This document shows positions 45,069 to 53,131 of a stretch of 55,476 nucleotides of DNA, piece after piece. Below the pieces are notes generated by a model that was given only the letters and a program-made list of their open reading frames with translations, did no database searches and was not told the DNA's origin. A program made the translations under genes and the position numbers. The first letter of the stretch is position 1. The number at the start of each line of letters is the position of its first letter. This DNA is from Clostridia bacterium (GTDB taxonomy: Bacteria; Bacillota; Clostridia; Oscillospirales; CAG-272), in contig JAFVTS010000001.1 of the NCBI GenBank assembly GCA_017503105.1, positions 1-55,476 on the forward strand. Direction: 5' to 3'.

Positions 45069-45644
45069 ATGAAACAGGTAATCGTTGAAACGTCCGCAAG
45101 ACACATCCACGTATCAAAGGAGGCTCTCGAGGTCCTCTTTGGAAAGGGCTACGAGCTCACCAACAAGAAGGATCTTTCTCAGCCCGGTCAGTTCGCTTGC
45201 GCGGAAAAGCTTGAGGTAGTAGGACCCAAGGGCAAGCTTAAGGCTTCCATACTCGGTCCCGTCCGTCCCGCAAGCCAGGTCGAGCTTTCTCTCACCGACG
45301 CGCGCACCATCGGCGTAAACGCGCCCATTCGTGAGAGCGGTGACGTTGCGGGTACCCCCGGCTGCAAGCTTGTAAACCCCGAGAACGGTGCGGAGTACGA
45401 GCTCGCTGAGGGCGTTATAGCCGCAAAGCGTCATATCCACTTCACTCCCGAGAACGCGGCTGAGTTCGGCGTTTGTGACAAGGAGATCGTTTCGGTTAAA
45501 ATAGATTCCAACGGCAGAAGCACCGTTTACGGCGACGTCGTTGTAAGAGTCAGCGAGAAGTTCGCTCCCGCAATGCATATCGATACCGACGAGGCTAATG
45601 CCGCGTGTGCATTCGGTGAAATATACGGTACTATAGTAAAGTGA
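45069..45644 (+). CDS. pduL: Phosphate propanoyltransferase / phosphotransacylase PduL
   Basis: The 191-residue protein matches PduL, a zinc-dependent phosphotransacylase that interconverts acyl-CoA and acyl-phosphate and feeds acetate or propionate kinase for ATP. Two related halves carry the metal-binding motifs ARHIHVS (His 12 and 14) and KRHIHFTPENA (about 117-127). The short N-terminus has no extension resembling a microcompartment-targeting helix, and no shell protein gene is nearby. It is therefore probably the cytosolic enzyme used in place of Pta. It starts a likely four-gene operon. Confidence 0.95.
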   Translation: MKQVIVETSARHIHVSKEALEVLFGKGYELTNKKDLSQPGQFACAEKLEVVGPKGKLKASILGPVRPASQVELSLTDARTIGVNAPIRESGDVAGTPGCKLVNPENGAEYELAEGVIAAKRHIHFTPENAAEFGVCDKEIVSVKIDSNGRSTVYGDVVVRVSEKFAPAMHIDTDEANAACAFGEIYGTIVK

Positions 45645-45652
45645 TTAAAAAT

Positions 45653-46270
45653 ATGAGAATAGTATTTCAAGGCGACAGCATTACCGATGCGGGCAGGGAC
45701 AAGCGTAACTACCGCGACCTCGGATTTGGATATCCAAAATACGCCGCAGAGGCTTTAAAAGAACAATTTCCCGACGTTGAGTTTGATTTCATCAACTTCG
45801 GCATCAGTGGAAATCGCACCTGTCAGCTCTTTGACAGACTTTATTCTGACGGGCTTGCCTTTGAGCCTGATGTGATTTCCATACTTATAGGTATCAACGA
45901 TATTTGGCATCGCTACGGTGACGGACGAATCGCCACCACCGATGAGCAGATCGCTCTTAACTATCGCTGTATCTTAGAGCGTATAAAAAAGGAAACCAAT
46001 GCCAAAATAGTAATGCTCGCGCCCTTCGTTCTCGATGCTCCCGACAAGGATCATCTGCGTAGGGACGTAAAGACCGTCCTTCCGATAGTAAGAGAGCTCG
46101 CAGAGGAATTTGCCGACGTGTACATACCGCTCGATGAGCATTTTGAAGAGGCACTGAAAACGCAGCCCGAAGCGCTCTATTATTCTGCAGACGGTGTGCA
46201 CCCCAACGACAACGGACGCAAGTTTATCGGAAAGATATATGCAGAGGCAGTTTCCAAGCTCATAAAATAA
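45653..46270 (+). CDS. SGNH/GDSL-family esterase
   Basis: About 205 residues and a complete SGNH set: FQGDSITDAGRD with the nucleophile Ser near residue 9, ISGNRT, GINDIWHR and DGVHPND near the C-terminus. It resembles rhamnogalacturonan acetylesterase-like or lysophospholipase-like GDSL enzymes that remove acetyl groups. There is no signal peptide. ATG 45653 is used here; a GTG at 45641 overlaps the PduL stop by 4 bases and would give translational coupling, and neither has a strong ribosome site. Its position just after PduL, which handles acetyl-phosphate, may reflect use of released acetate. Confidence 0.86.
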   Translation: MRIVFQGDSITDAGRDKRNYRDLGFGYPKYAAEALKEQFPDVEFDFINFGISGNRTCQLFDRLYSDGLAFEPDVISILIGINDIWHRYGDGRIATTDEQIALNYRCILERIKKETNAKIVMLAPFVLDAPDKDHLRRDVKTVLPIVRELAEEFADVYIPLDEHFEEALKTQPEALYYSADGVHPNDNGRKFIGKIYAEAVSKLIK

Positions 46271-46298
46271 GTTAATTTAAAAAAAGGAGATAAAAGTT

Positions 46299-47009
46299 AT
46301 GGCAGAACTCGTCTATTCGCACGAAGTACAGAATATGTGCGTAGTAGCAAAGGGCCCGAACCACGGACCCGCGCCCATTCCCGAAGAAGGTCTTTGGGTA
46401 AAGGCGAAAGAAATCAAGGATATCTCGGGTCTCACCCACGGTATCGGCTGGTGCGCACCTCAGCAGGGCGCTTGCAAGCTCACCCTTAACGTTAAGGACG
46501 GCGTTATCCAGGAGGCTCTCGTTGAGACCATCGGATGCTCCGGTATGACTCACTCCGCGGCAATGGCGGCAGAGATCCTTCAGGGCAAGACTATCCTCGA
46601 GGCTCTTAACACCGACCTTGTTTGTGACGCTATCAACACCGCAATGCGTGAGCTCTTCCTTCAGATCGTTTACGGACGTACTCAGTCCGCATTCTCCGAG
46701 GGCGGTCTTACCATCGGCGCAGGTCTTGAGGACCTCGGTAAGGGCTCCCGTTCTCAGGTAGGAACGATGTACGGCACGGTTGCAAAGGGCGTTCGTTACC
46801 TTGAGATGGCAGAGGGCTACGTTACGAGAATGGCTCTTGATGAGAACGATCAGGTTATCGGCTACGAGTTCGTAAACCTCGGCAAGATGACCGACTTCAT
46901 CAAGAAGGGCGACGATCCCAACACCGCATACAACAAATCTATGGGTCACTACGGCAGATTCGCTAAAGAAGACGGCGCCGTTAAGTACATTGACCCCAGA
47001 AAAGACTAA
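46299..47009 (+). CDS. NifU/IscU-like iron-sulfur scaffold-type protein
   Basis: The 236-residue protein carries NifU_N/IscU-like features with Cys in GWCAPQQGACKL (about 49 and 56), ETIGCSGMTHSAAMAAEIL (about 78) and LVCDAI (about 108). In Clostridia, proteins of this type sit next to GGGtGRT proteins, as here. A role in holding or building an iron-sulfur cluster is the natural inference, but the N- and C-terminal parts are unlike the 130-residue IscU, and no IscS gene is nearby. A GGAG site precedes the ATG, and codon use is strongly biased, suggesting high expression. Confidence 0.85.
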   Translation: MAELVYSHEVQNMCVVAKGPNHGPAPIPEEGLWVKAKEIKDISGLTHGIGWCAPQQGACKLTLNVKDGVIQEALVETIGCSGMTHSAAMAAEILQGKTILEALNTDLVCDAINTAMRELFLQIVYGRTQSAFSEGGLTIGAGLEDLGKGSRSQVGTMYGTVAKGVRYLEMAEGYVTRMALDENDQVIGYEFVNLGKMTDFIKKGDDPNTAYNKSMGHYGRFAKEDGAVKYIDPRKD

Positions 47010-47024
47010 GGGAGGCGAGCGAAA

Positions 47025-48023
47025 ATGGCTTTGTTTGAAAACTACGAAAGACGCGAAGCGAAAATTCTCGCTACGCTTAAGGAATACGGCATTAACTCTA
47101 TCGAAGAGTGCCGTGATATCACTCTTGCAAAGGGCGTTGACTGCGACAAGATCGTAAGAGGCACTCAGCCCATCTGCTTCGAAAACGCTGTTTGGGCATA
47201 TACCGTTGGCGCAGCTATCGCTATTAAGAAAGGCTGCACCAAGGCTGCTGACGCCGCTGCCGCAATCGGTATCGGTCTTCAGTCCTTCTGTATCCCCGGC
47301 TCCGTTGCTGACAACCGTCAGGTTGGTCTTGGCCACGGTAACCTCGGCTCGATGCTTCTCTCCGAGGAGACTGATTGCTTCTGCTTCCTTGCAGGTCACG
47401 AGTCCTTCGCAGCAGCAGAGGGCGCAATCAAAATCGCTCTTAACGCAAATAAGGTAAGAGTAAAGCCCCTCCGCGTTTGCCTTAACGGTCTTGGCAAGGA
47501 CGCTGCTATGATCATCTCCCGTATCAACGGCTTCACCTACGTCCAGACTGAATTCGATCCTTACTCCGAAACCGTAAAGATCGTAAGCGAGACCGCTTAT
47601 TCGAACGGCGACAGAGCAAAGGTTCGTTGCTACGGCGCAGACAACGTTCCCGAGGGCGTTGCTATTATGAAGCTTGAGAACGTCGGCGTTTCCATCACAG
47701 GTAACTCCACCAACCCCACCAGATTCCAGCACCCCGTTGCAGGCACCTACAAGAAGTGGTGTGTTGAAAATGGCGTTAAGTACTTCTCCGTTGCATCGGG
47801 CGGCGGTACGGGACGTACCCTTCACCCCGACAATATGGCAGCAGGCCCCGCATCCTACGGTATGACCGACACTATGGGTCGTATGCACTCCGACGCGCAG
47901 TTCGCAGGTTCTTCCTCCGTTCCCGCTCACGTCGAGATGATGGGTCTCATCGGCGCTGGTAACAACCCCATGGTTGGTATGACCGTTGCTGTTGCAGTTG
48001 CTATCGAAGAGGCAAGCAAGTAA
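47025..48023 (+). CDS. GGGtGRT protein (family of unknown function)
   Basis: The 332-residue protein contains the naming motif SVASGGGTGRTLHPDN (about 263-278) of the Pfam GGGtGRT family, whose function is unknown to me. Other conserved-looking parts are GHGNLGSMLLSEETDCFCFLAGHESFAAAEG and MHSDAQFAGSSSVPAHVEMMG. It has several Cys (KGVDCDKI, PICFENA, LQSFCIPG, DCFCF) that could bind a metal cluster. It starts 15 bases after the NifU-like gene with a GGAGG site, so the two are co-transcribed and probably partners. Strong codon bias, with almost no rare codons, points to abundant expression. Confidence 0.9.
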   Translation: MALFENYERREAKILATLKEYGINSIEECRDITLAKGVDCDKIVRGTQPICFENAVWAYTVGAAIAIKKGCTKAADAAAAIGIGLQSFCIPGSVADNRQVGLGHGNLGSMLLSEETDCFCFLAGHESFAAAEGAIKIALNANKVRVKPLRVCLNGLGKDAAMIISRINGFTYVQTEFDPYSETVKIVSETAYSNGDRAKVRCYGADNVPEGVAIMKLENVGVSITGNSTNPTRFQHPVAGTYKKWCVENGVKYFSVASGGGTGRTLHPDNMAAGPASYGMTDTMGRMHSDAQFAGSSSVPAHVEMMGLIGAGNNPMVGMTVAVAVAIEEASK

Positions 48024-48090
48024 TTCCTTGATTTTCAAGGCTTTTCAGAGCTTTTCGGAGTTTCTTTAAGGCATTGTAAAATCTGATTAC

Positions 48091-48158
48091 GCAAAATTCA
48101 ATAACAAAAAAGTTGGACACATCATTTTGGAGTTTTTCCGTGTGATGTGTCCAATTTG
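48091..48158. repeat. Dispersed hairpin repeat, copy A
   Basis: TTGGACACATCA (48113-48124) mirrors TGATGTGTCCAA (48143-48154), with an inner GGA/TCC stem. It is preceded by the A-rich flank GCAAAATTCAATAA, which recurs at copy D (53682-53695). It lies after the GGGtGRT stop and could serve as its terminator. Confidence 0.85.
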
Positions 48159-48200
48159 CTTCCTATGGATTTTATAGAAAAACAGCGCGTCACATAAAAA

Positions 48201-48240
48201 ATATGCCCCAAAAAAGTTAAGCACTTTTGGGGCATATCAT
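48201..48240 (-). terminator. Rho-independent terminator of the esterase gene
   Basis: ATATGCCCCAAAA (48201-48213) is perfectly complementary to TTTTGGGGCATAT (48225-48237). On the minus strand the stem is followed by a run of T, as expected for the convergent hydrolase gene. Confidence 0.85.
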
Positions 48241-48274
48241 ATTTCAGTTTTTTGTAACATTCAAATGGATTTTT

Positions 48275-49261
48275 TTATTGCATAAATCTGTCAATATAAT
48301 CGTATGCAAGCTCGCGCACCGAGTCAACGGTATCGTGGCTGTCACCGTGAATATAGAAGCAAAGGCGTTCAGGATGCTCAAGCAGCGCGTAAACCTTGTG
48401 TGCACTGTATACGCAATCATAGACGACCGATGTATAGGGGTTATACTTATCGTTGAAGGGCTCAAGCAACAGTAGAGCACGCGGTGCGCAAAGTCCGAGC
48501 ATTTCGTTTAACTCCCAGGGGGACTTGCCATTTTTCTCAAGCATTTTTGCCTCGTGGGGATGAATAGGATGCGCTGTGTGAACGAGTCTGTAAGCATTGG
48601 TTGCAAACGGAGAGATTCCGGTTGAGGGAATAGAAACGCGAATACGCTCATCCATACCGGCGAGGAAGAGTGCTGCCTGACCGCCAAGCGAGTTGCCGAT
48701 AACACCATATCCGTCGTGCTTAACGTAGTCAAGTGCGTCCAGAACGTCAACAGCTCTCATATGACCGAGCACACGGCGTCCGGTCAGCGACCAGTCGGGA
48801 TAGTTCTTATAAAAGTCGGCAAAACGCGCCTTTCCTTCTTTGGTTTTCATATCTTCTCCGAAGCCGAACTGGTCGGGAGAAATTGTGACGTATCCGCGCT
48901 TTGCAAGCTCAATGGCATAGGCACGACGCGGAGTGTTTACAGGGTCCATAACACCGTATTTTCCGACTTCGTGATTCGTGCCGTGAATGGTAACAACAGC
49001 AGGAGCACTTCCTGTCTTTTCAAGCCCTTTGGGAAGAATTATGACAGCGTAATCCCATTCATCAGCGAATACGTGGTATTTGATTTTTATATGAGTCAGA
49101 CCGTGCTCCTCATATTTTTCAAGCTCCTTGAATTGTGCCTTCGCAGGCTCGAGTGCTACGGGTGATTTGCCGAGATTTTCAAGTATTCTCATCTTTAGTC
49201 TATCGCGTATTCCAGCCCACTCATCGGGCATAGTATCTTTAAGTATAAGATCGTTTATCAT
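48275..49261 (-). CDS. Alpha/beta hydrolase, acetyl-xylan-esterase-like
   Basis: The 328-residue protein has the alpha/beta hydrolase fold. Landmarks are APAVVTIHGTNHEVG (oxyanion region), TISPDQFGFGEDM, the nucleophile elbow VIGNSLGGQAALFLAGMD (Ser about 192) and a C-terminal HGDSHD with the catalytic His. The order resembles acetyl-xylan esterase or dienelactone-hydrolase-type families found in plant-fibre degraders. No signal peptide, so a cytosolic deacetylase is likely. GAGGAG precedes the ATG. It is probably a single-gene unit. Confidence 0.82.
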   Translation of the reverse strand: MINDLILKDTMPDEWAGIRDRLKMRILENLGKSPVALEPAKAQFKELEKYEEHGLTHIKIKYHVFADEWDYAVIILPKGLEKTGSAPAVVTIHGTNHEVGKYGVMDPVNTPRRAYAIELAKRGYVTISPDQFGFGEDMKTKEGKARFADFYKNYPDWSLTGRRVLGHMRAVDVLDALDYVKHDGYGVIGNSLGGQAALFLAGMDERIRVSIPSTGISPFATNAYRLVHTAHPIHPHEAKMLEKNGKSPWELNEMLGLCAPRALLLLEPFNDKYNPYTSVVYDCVYSAHKVYALLEHPERLCFYIHGDSHDTVDSVRELAYDYIDRFMQ

Positions 49262-49391
49262 TTTCTTGCTCCTCGCGTTTACTTATTGTAATAATTATAC
49301 TACATTTTGCATTTAATGTCAACAAATATTTACAATAAAAATCAATATACGTATAAAACATCTTAATAACAACTTTTAACTAAAAATAGAG

Positions 49392-49440
49392 TTAGACACA
49401 TCATTTTCGCATTTTGCGTGATGATGTGTCTAATTTTTTT
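49392..49440. repeat. Dispersed hairpin repeat, copy B
   Basis: TTAGACACATCA (49392-49403) mirrors TGATGTGTCTAA (49422-49433), with inner CGCA/TGCG and a T-tract after it. The G-to-A and C-to-T changes relative to copy A keep the pairing. It lies directly before the recombinase fragment. Confidence 0.85.
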
Positions 49441-49452
49441 AGGAGAAAAAGT

Positions 49453-49660
49453 ATGAAAAAAATGCGATTGGTGGAAGAGAACAGTCTGTCGCTTGAAGAG
49501 GGGTGCAACAAGTATTTAGACAACTGTCGGGCAAGAAACTTGAGGGAAGGAATGGAAAGGGCATGAGAGGGTACCAATTTAAAGAACTCTACACTATAAC
49601 GGCCTAACAATATACCAAAGAAGATGGCAGAAGGCAAATTTTTACAAAAACGTGTTTGTT
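49453..49660 (+). pseudogene. Remnant of a tyrosine recombinase (integrase) N-terminus
   Basis: From ATG 49453, with AGGAGA upstream, the frame reads LEEGCNKYLDNCRARNLREG, typical of the SAM-like N-terminal domain of phage-type integrases, but it stops at 49566. Another frame continues weakly for a few dozen codons. Only the first 10 percent of such a gene is left, so it is a decayed element. Confidence 0.65.
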
Positions 49661-49665
49661 TTGTC

Positions 49666-49694
49666 TTGTAAAATGTGCTTGAGTGTGCTATAAT
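49666..49694 (+). promoter_or_regulatory. Promoter of the GH20/DUF4838-like gene
   Basis: TTGTAA (49666-49671), 17 bases, TATAAT (49689-49694). The transcript would start just before the long leader hairpin. Confidence 0.75.
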
Positions 49695-49702
49695 GAAAAG
49701 GC

Positions 49703-49757
49703 ATAGCCGAAGAGAGTCGAAACCGAGAGGCTTTTGTGTTCGACTCTCTTCAGCTAT
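49703..49757 (+). promoter_or_regulatory. Long 5' leader hairpin
   Basis: A 19-base arm (49703-49721) pairs with 49739-49757 with one mismatch; the core is GAAGAGAGTCGAA/TTCGACTCTCTTC. It begins within about 9 bases of the -10 box and ends before the GAAAGGAG ribosome site. It has no T-tract, so it is not a simple attenuator; it may protect the transcript or bind a protein. Confidence 0.8.
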
Positions 49758-49778
49758 ACCAATGAAAGGAGTGTTTCA

Positions 49779-51518
49779 ATGAAAATTAATTTGAAAAGCA
49801 ACGGCTTTTTAAAACACGCCGAGCTCTTTCAAAAGATGGTTTGTGATAGAATTTCTGCTGAATTTACAAAAGAGGGAATGGTTGTTGAATTACAGATTGA
49901 TAAAACCATTCCCCATAAAGAAAGCTTTTTGATTCGCGGTGAAGATGAGAGCTGGACTATTACGAGTTCGGACGAGCTGGGGCTGTATTTTGGCATCGGC
50001 AAATTTTTACATACTGCAAAGTGGGATGAATACAGCTTTATTCCCAAGGTAACAAATGGTGTTGTAACTCCCGAGTGCCGGTTCAGGGCTATGTATTTTG
50101 CAACGCATTTTTACAATTTTTATCATGCGGGAACGGTCAAGGCTCTCAAGGAGTACGTTGACGACATGCTTTTGTGGGGATATAATACGATTTTGTGTAT
50201 TATTCCCGTTATCACGTTGAATGAGGAGGATCCGAAATTTCCCTTAGAGGTTGACAGAGTCAAAAGGATTTTCGATGCGGCAAAAGAGCGCGGTATGCGC
50301 ATAGGAATTCTTATTTGTGCAAACCAAGGCTTTATGGATGCCCCGGCAGAGCTGAGCAGTGAGCTTCCTGACGATTTGTCTTTTAGAGGTGACCTTGGAA
50401 GAAATATTTGTATTTCCAAACCGGGGGGACTCCCGTATATGCGTCGCGTTTGGCAAAAAATGCTGCAAGCCTTCAAGCAGGAAGGGCTTGAATATATTGT
50501 CACTTGGCCCTATGACGAGGGGGGGTGCGGCTGCGAGGATTGCCGCCCGTGGGGTGCCCGTGGATATTTAAAAACTTGTATTGAGCTACGCAAGGAAGCG
50601 CTTAGCCTATACCCGAATGCGAGCTTTATCGTATCTACCTGGGCCTTTGATGTGCCCGAAAATGAAGGGGAATATGAAGGCCTTTATCAGCATCTTACAG
50701 GCGATATGAGTTGGGCGGATTTTCTGATGGTTGATGCGCACCGCGAATATCCCAGATATCCGCTGGAGCACAAGCTCATCAAGCCTATCGTCAATTTCCC
50801 TGAAATCAGCATGTGGGCGCTTAGCCCGTGGGGTGGATATGGCGCGAATCCTTTGCCCCTGAGATTTCAGCGGATTTGGGACGAATCGAAGCATATTCTT
50901 GACGGAGGCCTTCCTTATTCCGAAGGCATTTATGAGGATATTTCCAAGATCCAGTTCTCGGGATATTATTGGAGTAAGGAGCGCCCGTGGACGGATATCC
51001 TCGCGGAATATATCAATTATGAGTATTCCTCCGACGCCACGGTTATAACGGATGCTTTGGAGCTGATGAGATTAATTGAGATTAACCACACAAGATGTGC
51101 AAGGCCAAATCTCTTGCAGCCCCAAATGGACGTGGCAGAGAAAGCAAAGGAATTGGCAGAAAAAATCGACTCAAAATTGTCTAATAAGAGAAAAAATTCC
51201 TGGAGATGGCGCATCCTCTATATTCGCGCTATCTTAGACTACAAGCGTTACAAGGCATACATGGCGTGTCCCGAAAGCGCCGATATTCCAATCGCATCAA
51301 TGGCCTACGGCTCGGATCTGCTTGTTTGTGATGAGCAGGCACAGGATTTTTTCCGCGAGCTTATCAAATACTATCACTGTGTGCCGCCGAATGGCAAAAA
51401 CACGTGGACCTATCCTCCGCTTGGCGGCTCAAGCGCTCGCAGTAAAATATTGGTCCCTGACAGAAGAGATCAGGCGAAAAAGAGCGGAAAGAACGCTGTG
51501 AAGGAAAACGAAGGGTGA
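49779..51518 (+). CDS. GH20/DUF4838-like glycoside hydrolase-type protein
   Basis: About 579 residues. The N-terminal domain (about 1-95) resembles the GH20b/GH67N domain, ending with the ELGLYFGIGKFLHT strand-turn. A TIM-barrel region follows (FRAMYFATHFYNFYHAG... LLWGYNTILCIIP) with WPYDEGGCGCEDCRPWG (about 246-262). The YDEGG acidic pair and the C-x-C-x-x-C cluster recall DUF4838-type and hexosaminidase-like enzymes. The C-terminus is helical and lysine-rich. There is no signal peptide. ATG 49779 has an AAAGGAG site; an upstream in-frame ATG at 49734 lies inside the leader hairpin. The substrate is unknown; an N-acetylhexosamine or uronic-acid glycoside is plausible. Confidence 0.72.
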   Translation: MKINLKSNGFLKHAELFQKMVCDRISAEFTKEGMVVELQIDKTIPHKESFLIRGEDESWTITSSDELGLYFGIGKFLHTAKWDEYSFIPKVTNGVVTPECRFRAMYFATHFYNFYHAGTVKALKEYVDDMLLWGYNTILCIIPVITLNEEDPKFPLEVDRVKRIFDAAKERGMRIGILICANQGFMDAPAELSSELPDDLSFRGDLGRNICISKPGGLPYMRRVWQKMLQAFKQEGLEYIVTWPYDEGGCGCEDCRPWGARGYLKTCIELRKEALSLYPNASFIVSTWAFDVPENEGEYEGLYQHLTGDMSWADFLMVDAHREYPRYPLEHKLIKPIVNFPEISMWALSPWGGYGANPLPLRFQRIWDESKHILDGGLPYSEGIYEDISKIQFSGYYWSKERPWTDILAEYINYEYSSDATVITDALELMRLIEINHTRCARPNLLQPQMDVAEKAKELAEKIDSKLSNKRKNSWRWRILYIRAILDYKRYKAYMACPESADIPIASMAYGSDLLVCDEQAQDFFRELIKYYHCVPPNGKNTWTYPPLGGSSARSKILVPDRRDQAKKSGKNAVKENEG

Positions 51519-51710
51519 GCACCGTAGGACGTGATCGAATTACCATAAAGCATTTCTAAAACGAGGAAAGACACACATAACAGCTCTTGATGCTTGGGTG
51601 TTGAAAAAACGGTACGCTGTTTCGTCGTGCGCCGTTTGGCAAAAGAATGTAATAAACACGTAAAATCTATTGGTGGAAAATAAAATTGTTGACATAAGGA
51701 CGGTAACGGT
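51519..51710. other. Non-coding stretch with possible mobile-element debris
   Basis: No intact gene. One frame (about 51576-51654) reads as a short protein-like piece (ALDAWVLKKRYAVSSCAVWQKNV) with no start, possibly part of a decayed mobile-element gene. Confidence 0.35.
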
Positions 51711-51960
51711 ATGAAGAAAATGCGCATTCCTTCTTCCTTGAATATGCACGCGTACCCAAGAAAGGATATTTTGGAGTTTTTCCGTGTGATGTGTCCATTT
51801 TTTGAAGAGGGGATGAAATACTTTGAAAGCCGTCGAGCGTAACGTGTCAGAGCTTGCAGGGGGATTCGATATGAGCAGAACAACTGTTTATAAGTACATA
51901 GATTTTTTTAAGATAAGAAAGGCGAGCCGTTTTCACGGCTCGCTAATAGTTTTTTGTTGA
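51711..51960 (+). pseudogene. Decayed recombinase/transposase-like fragment carrying hairpin-repeat half (copy C)
   Basis: An ATG at 51711 opens a 43-codon frame beginning MKKMRI, like the fragment at 49453 (MKKMRL). Bases 51768-51797 are identical over 30 bases to the right half of hairpin repeat copy A, and here they are read as LEFFRVMCP. After a frame break, about 51823-51890 reads NVSELAGGFDMSRTTVYKYI, a helix-turn-helix typical of the C-terminus of resolvases and similar DNA-binding proteins. The whole is broken. Confidence 0.5.
51922..51957 (+). terminator. Rho-independent terminator
   Basis: GCGAGCCG (51922-51929) pairs with CGGCTCGC (51936-51943), and TTTTTTG follows shortly. It closes transcripts coming from the relic region toward the convergent lipoprotein gene. 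Confidence 0.82.
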
Positions 51961-51988
51961 ATGACAGCTAAAAACGTAATGAGATATT

Positions 51989-52369
51989 TTATTGCCTGCT
52001 AAATTGTCCCAAGCTTACATCCGCAGAGTAGTAGTCGCTTTCCGCATTGTATTCAACATAAGCATCGTAATTTGCGGTGTGGAAATTACCGTAGTCATCT
52101 CTCGCTCTGACGGTTCCGCTTATTTTAAAGTTGTTATTGCCAAGATGCGTTGTAGTAGAGAAAGTGCAATTTGAAAATCTCAAATGAGTACCGTCGCCCA
52201 ATGAGCCGCTTAGTAACTTTGCCGCGATTTTGCCTCTAACAGCTTCTTTCGCTAATGCTTCAGGTGTGGATTCATAAGACTCGGAATCATTCGATGTATA
52301 GCAACCGGATAAAACGGTACTACATCCCAGAATGACGATTAAAGAGAATAATAATGCGATTTTTTTCAT
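51989..52369 (-). CDS. Small predicted lipoprotein
   Basis: About 126 residues starting at MKKIALLFSLIVILG, with a lipobox LSGC near residue 23, so the mature protein is lipid-anchored on the outer face of the membrane. The mature part has a helix (TPEALAKEAVRGKIAAKLL) and beta strands (THLRFSNCTFSTTT... NFKISGTVRARDDYG). I recognise no family. An upstream in-frame ATG (52408) would place 13 odd residues before the signal, so I use 52369. It is separated by a hairpin from the second lipoprotein upstream. Confidence 0.78.
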   Translation of the reverse strand: MKKIALLFSLIVILGCSTVLSGCYTSNDSESYESTPEALAKEAVRGKIAAKLLSGSLGDGTHLRFSNCTFSTTTHLGNNNFKISGTVRARDDYGNFHTANYDAYVEYNAESDYYSADVSLGQFSRQ

Positions 52370-52413
52370 TTTAATGTTATCCTTAACTTTTGTCAATATT
52401 AAAACCAAAATAA

Positions 52414-52453
52414 GGCTGTCTCAAATGCAAATTATTGAGCGTTTGAAACAGCC
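52414..52453 (-). terminator. Hairpin between the two lipoprotein genes
   Basis: GGCTGTCTCAAA (52414-52425) pairs with TTTGAAACAGCC with one mismatch. It sits just after the stop of the upstream (52485-52991) lipoprotein gene. GGCTGT-C-TCAAA ends also occur at termini of some insertion sequences, but no transposase is nearby. Confidence 0.6.
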
Positions 52454-52484
52454 CTATTTAGGAAAGCATAATTAACTTAATAAT

Positions 52485-52991
52485 TTAATTATGTGTCGCT
52501 TTTATAGTGATACTGTCAGCTGTTTGATCTACGCTTGCTGAAATAGTCCAACCTTCATAAGTTTTTGTGTTTTCATCGCAAATAATATTAAGAATATCTT
52601 CAATGTAATCGCCGGCAACAACAACGTTATTATAGAAAATACCTATTATTTTCATTGTTGCGTTAAACGCCTTGCATACCTTTAACTGCTCATAGGTTAT
52701 CTTACCGGGATTATTTAGTATTGTAGTTGCTGCGGTTCTTGTATAGCTTTTATTAATCAATTTTGAAGCATTTATATCGCTGATAACGTAAGAGAAAGCT
52801 TTTACATTTTCAGGTGAACCGCTGTCAATGGTTAATGTTCCGTCTAAAGAACCGTCATCGTTGGATAGTTCGGTTTTGATCGTGGATTCCGTAAGTGTTT
52901 CTTCTTGTTGTTGTTCTGTATCGTTACCGCACGACACAAAGCAAAGTGTTAAGGAACTGATTATTAATAAAACGCTTATTAGTTTTTTCAT
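52485..52991 (-). CDS. Predicted lipoprotein, second
   Basis: The 168-residue protein begins MKKLISVLLIISSLTLCFVSC, with Cys 21 the likely lipidated residue (Phe at -3 is not typical). A Gln/Glu/Thr-rich linker follows, then an alpha/beta domain (TIDSGSPENVKAFSYVISDI... GWTISASVDQTADSITIKATHN). No family recognised. Its ATG overlaps the stop of the zinc-ribbon gene upstream by the ATGA arrangement, so the two are translationally coupled, in an operon whose promoter carries an operator adjoining the XRE gene. Confidence 0.8.
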   Translation of the reverse strand: MKKLISVLLIISSLTLCFVSCGNDTEQQQEETLTESTIKTELSNDDGSLDGTLTIDSGSPENVKAFSYVISDINASKLINKSYTRTAATTILNNPGKITYEQLKVCKAFNATMKIIGIFYNNVVVAGDYIEDILNIICDENTKTYEGWTISASVDQTADSITIKATHN

Positions 52992-53131
52992 TTTTGATTA
53001 TTCTCCTTTTGTTCTTCTTTTTTTCTTTCCTCCGACACACAATGAGGGCAAGCGGGATTGCCGTTTTCTAAATATTCGACAAACTCTTCATCAAATTTTT
53101 GCCCACAAATAGGGCATTCCATTTTTGCCAT
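52988..53131 (-). CDS. 47-residue zinc-ribbon protein
   Basis: A short gene reads MAKMECPICGQKFDEEF... with a C-x-x-C pair (residues 6 and 9) and a second C-x-x-C (CPHC, residues 28 and 31), the pattern of a single small zinc ribbon. The C-terminus is a charged helix (SEERKKEEQKENNQ). AAAGGAG lies 9 bases before ATG (53131). The stop overlaps the start of the lipoprotein gene (ATGA). A small cytosolic DNA-, RNA- or protein-binding role is usual for such ribbons. Confidence 0.82.
   Translation of the reverse strand: MAKMECPICGQKFDEEFVEYLENGNPACPHCVSEERKKEEQKENNQK

Noticed and set aside
45069-48023. A bacterial microcompartment locus suggested by PduL
   Set aside because: No shell protein, no targeting-peptide-like N-terminus on PduL, and no aldehyde dehydrogenase or diol dehydratase genes nearby.
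46272-48038. A 588-codon open frame on the minus strand opposite the NifU-like and GGGtGRT genes
   Set aside because: The plus-strand genes have clear families, ribosome sites and conserved motifs. The antisense frame is a shadow of strongly biased codon use, which avoids codons that read as stops in that frame, and its product shows no domain.
52414-52453. Insertion-sequence end suggested by GGCTGTCTCAAA
   Set aside because: The motif forms a simple hairpin between two genes and no transposase or second end is present, so a terminator is the simpler reading.
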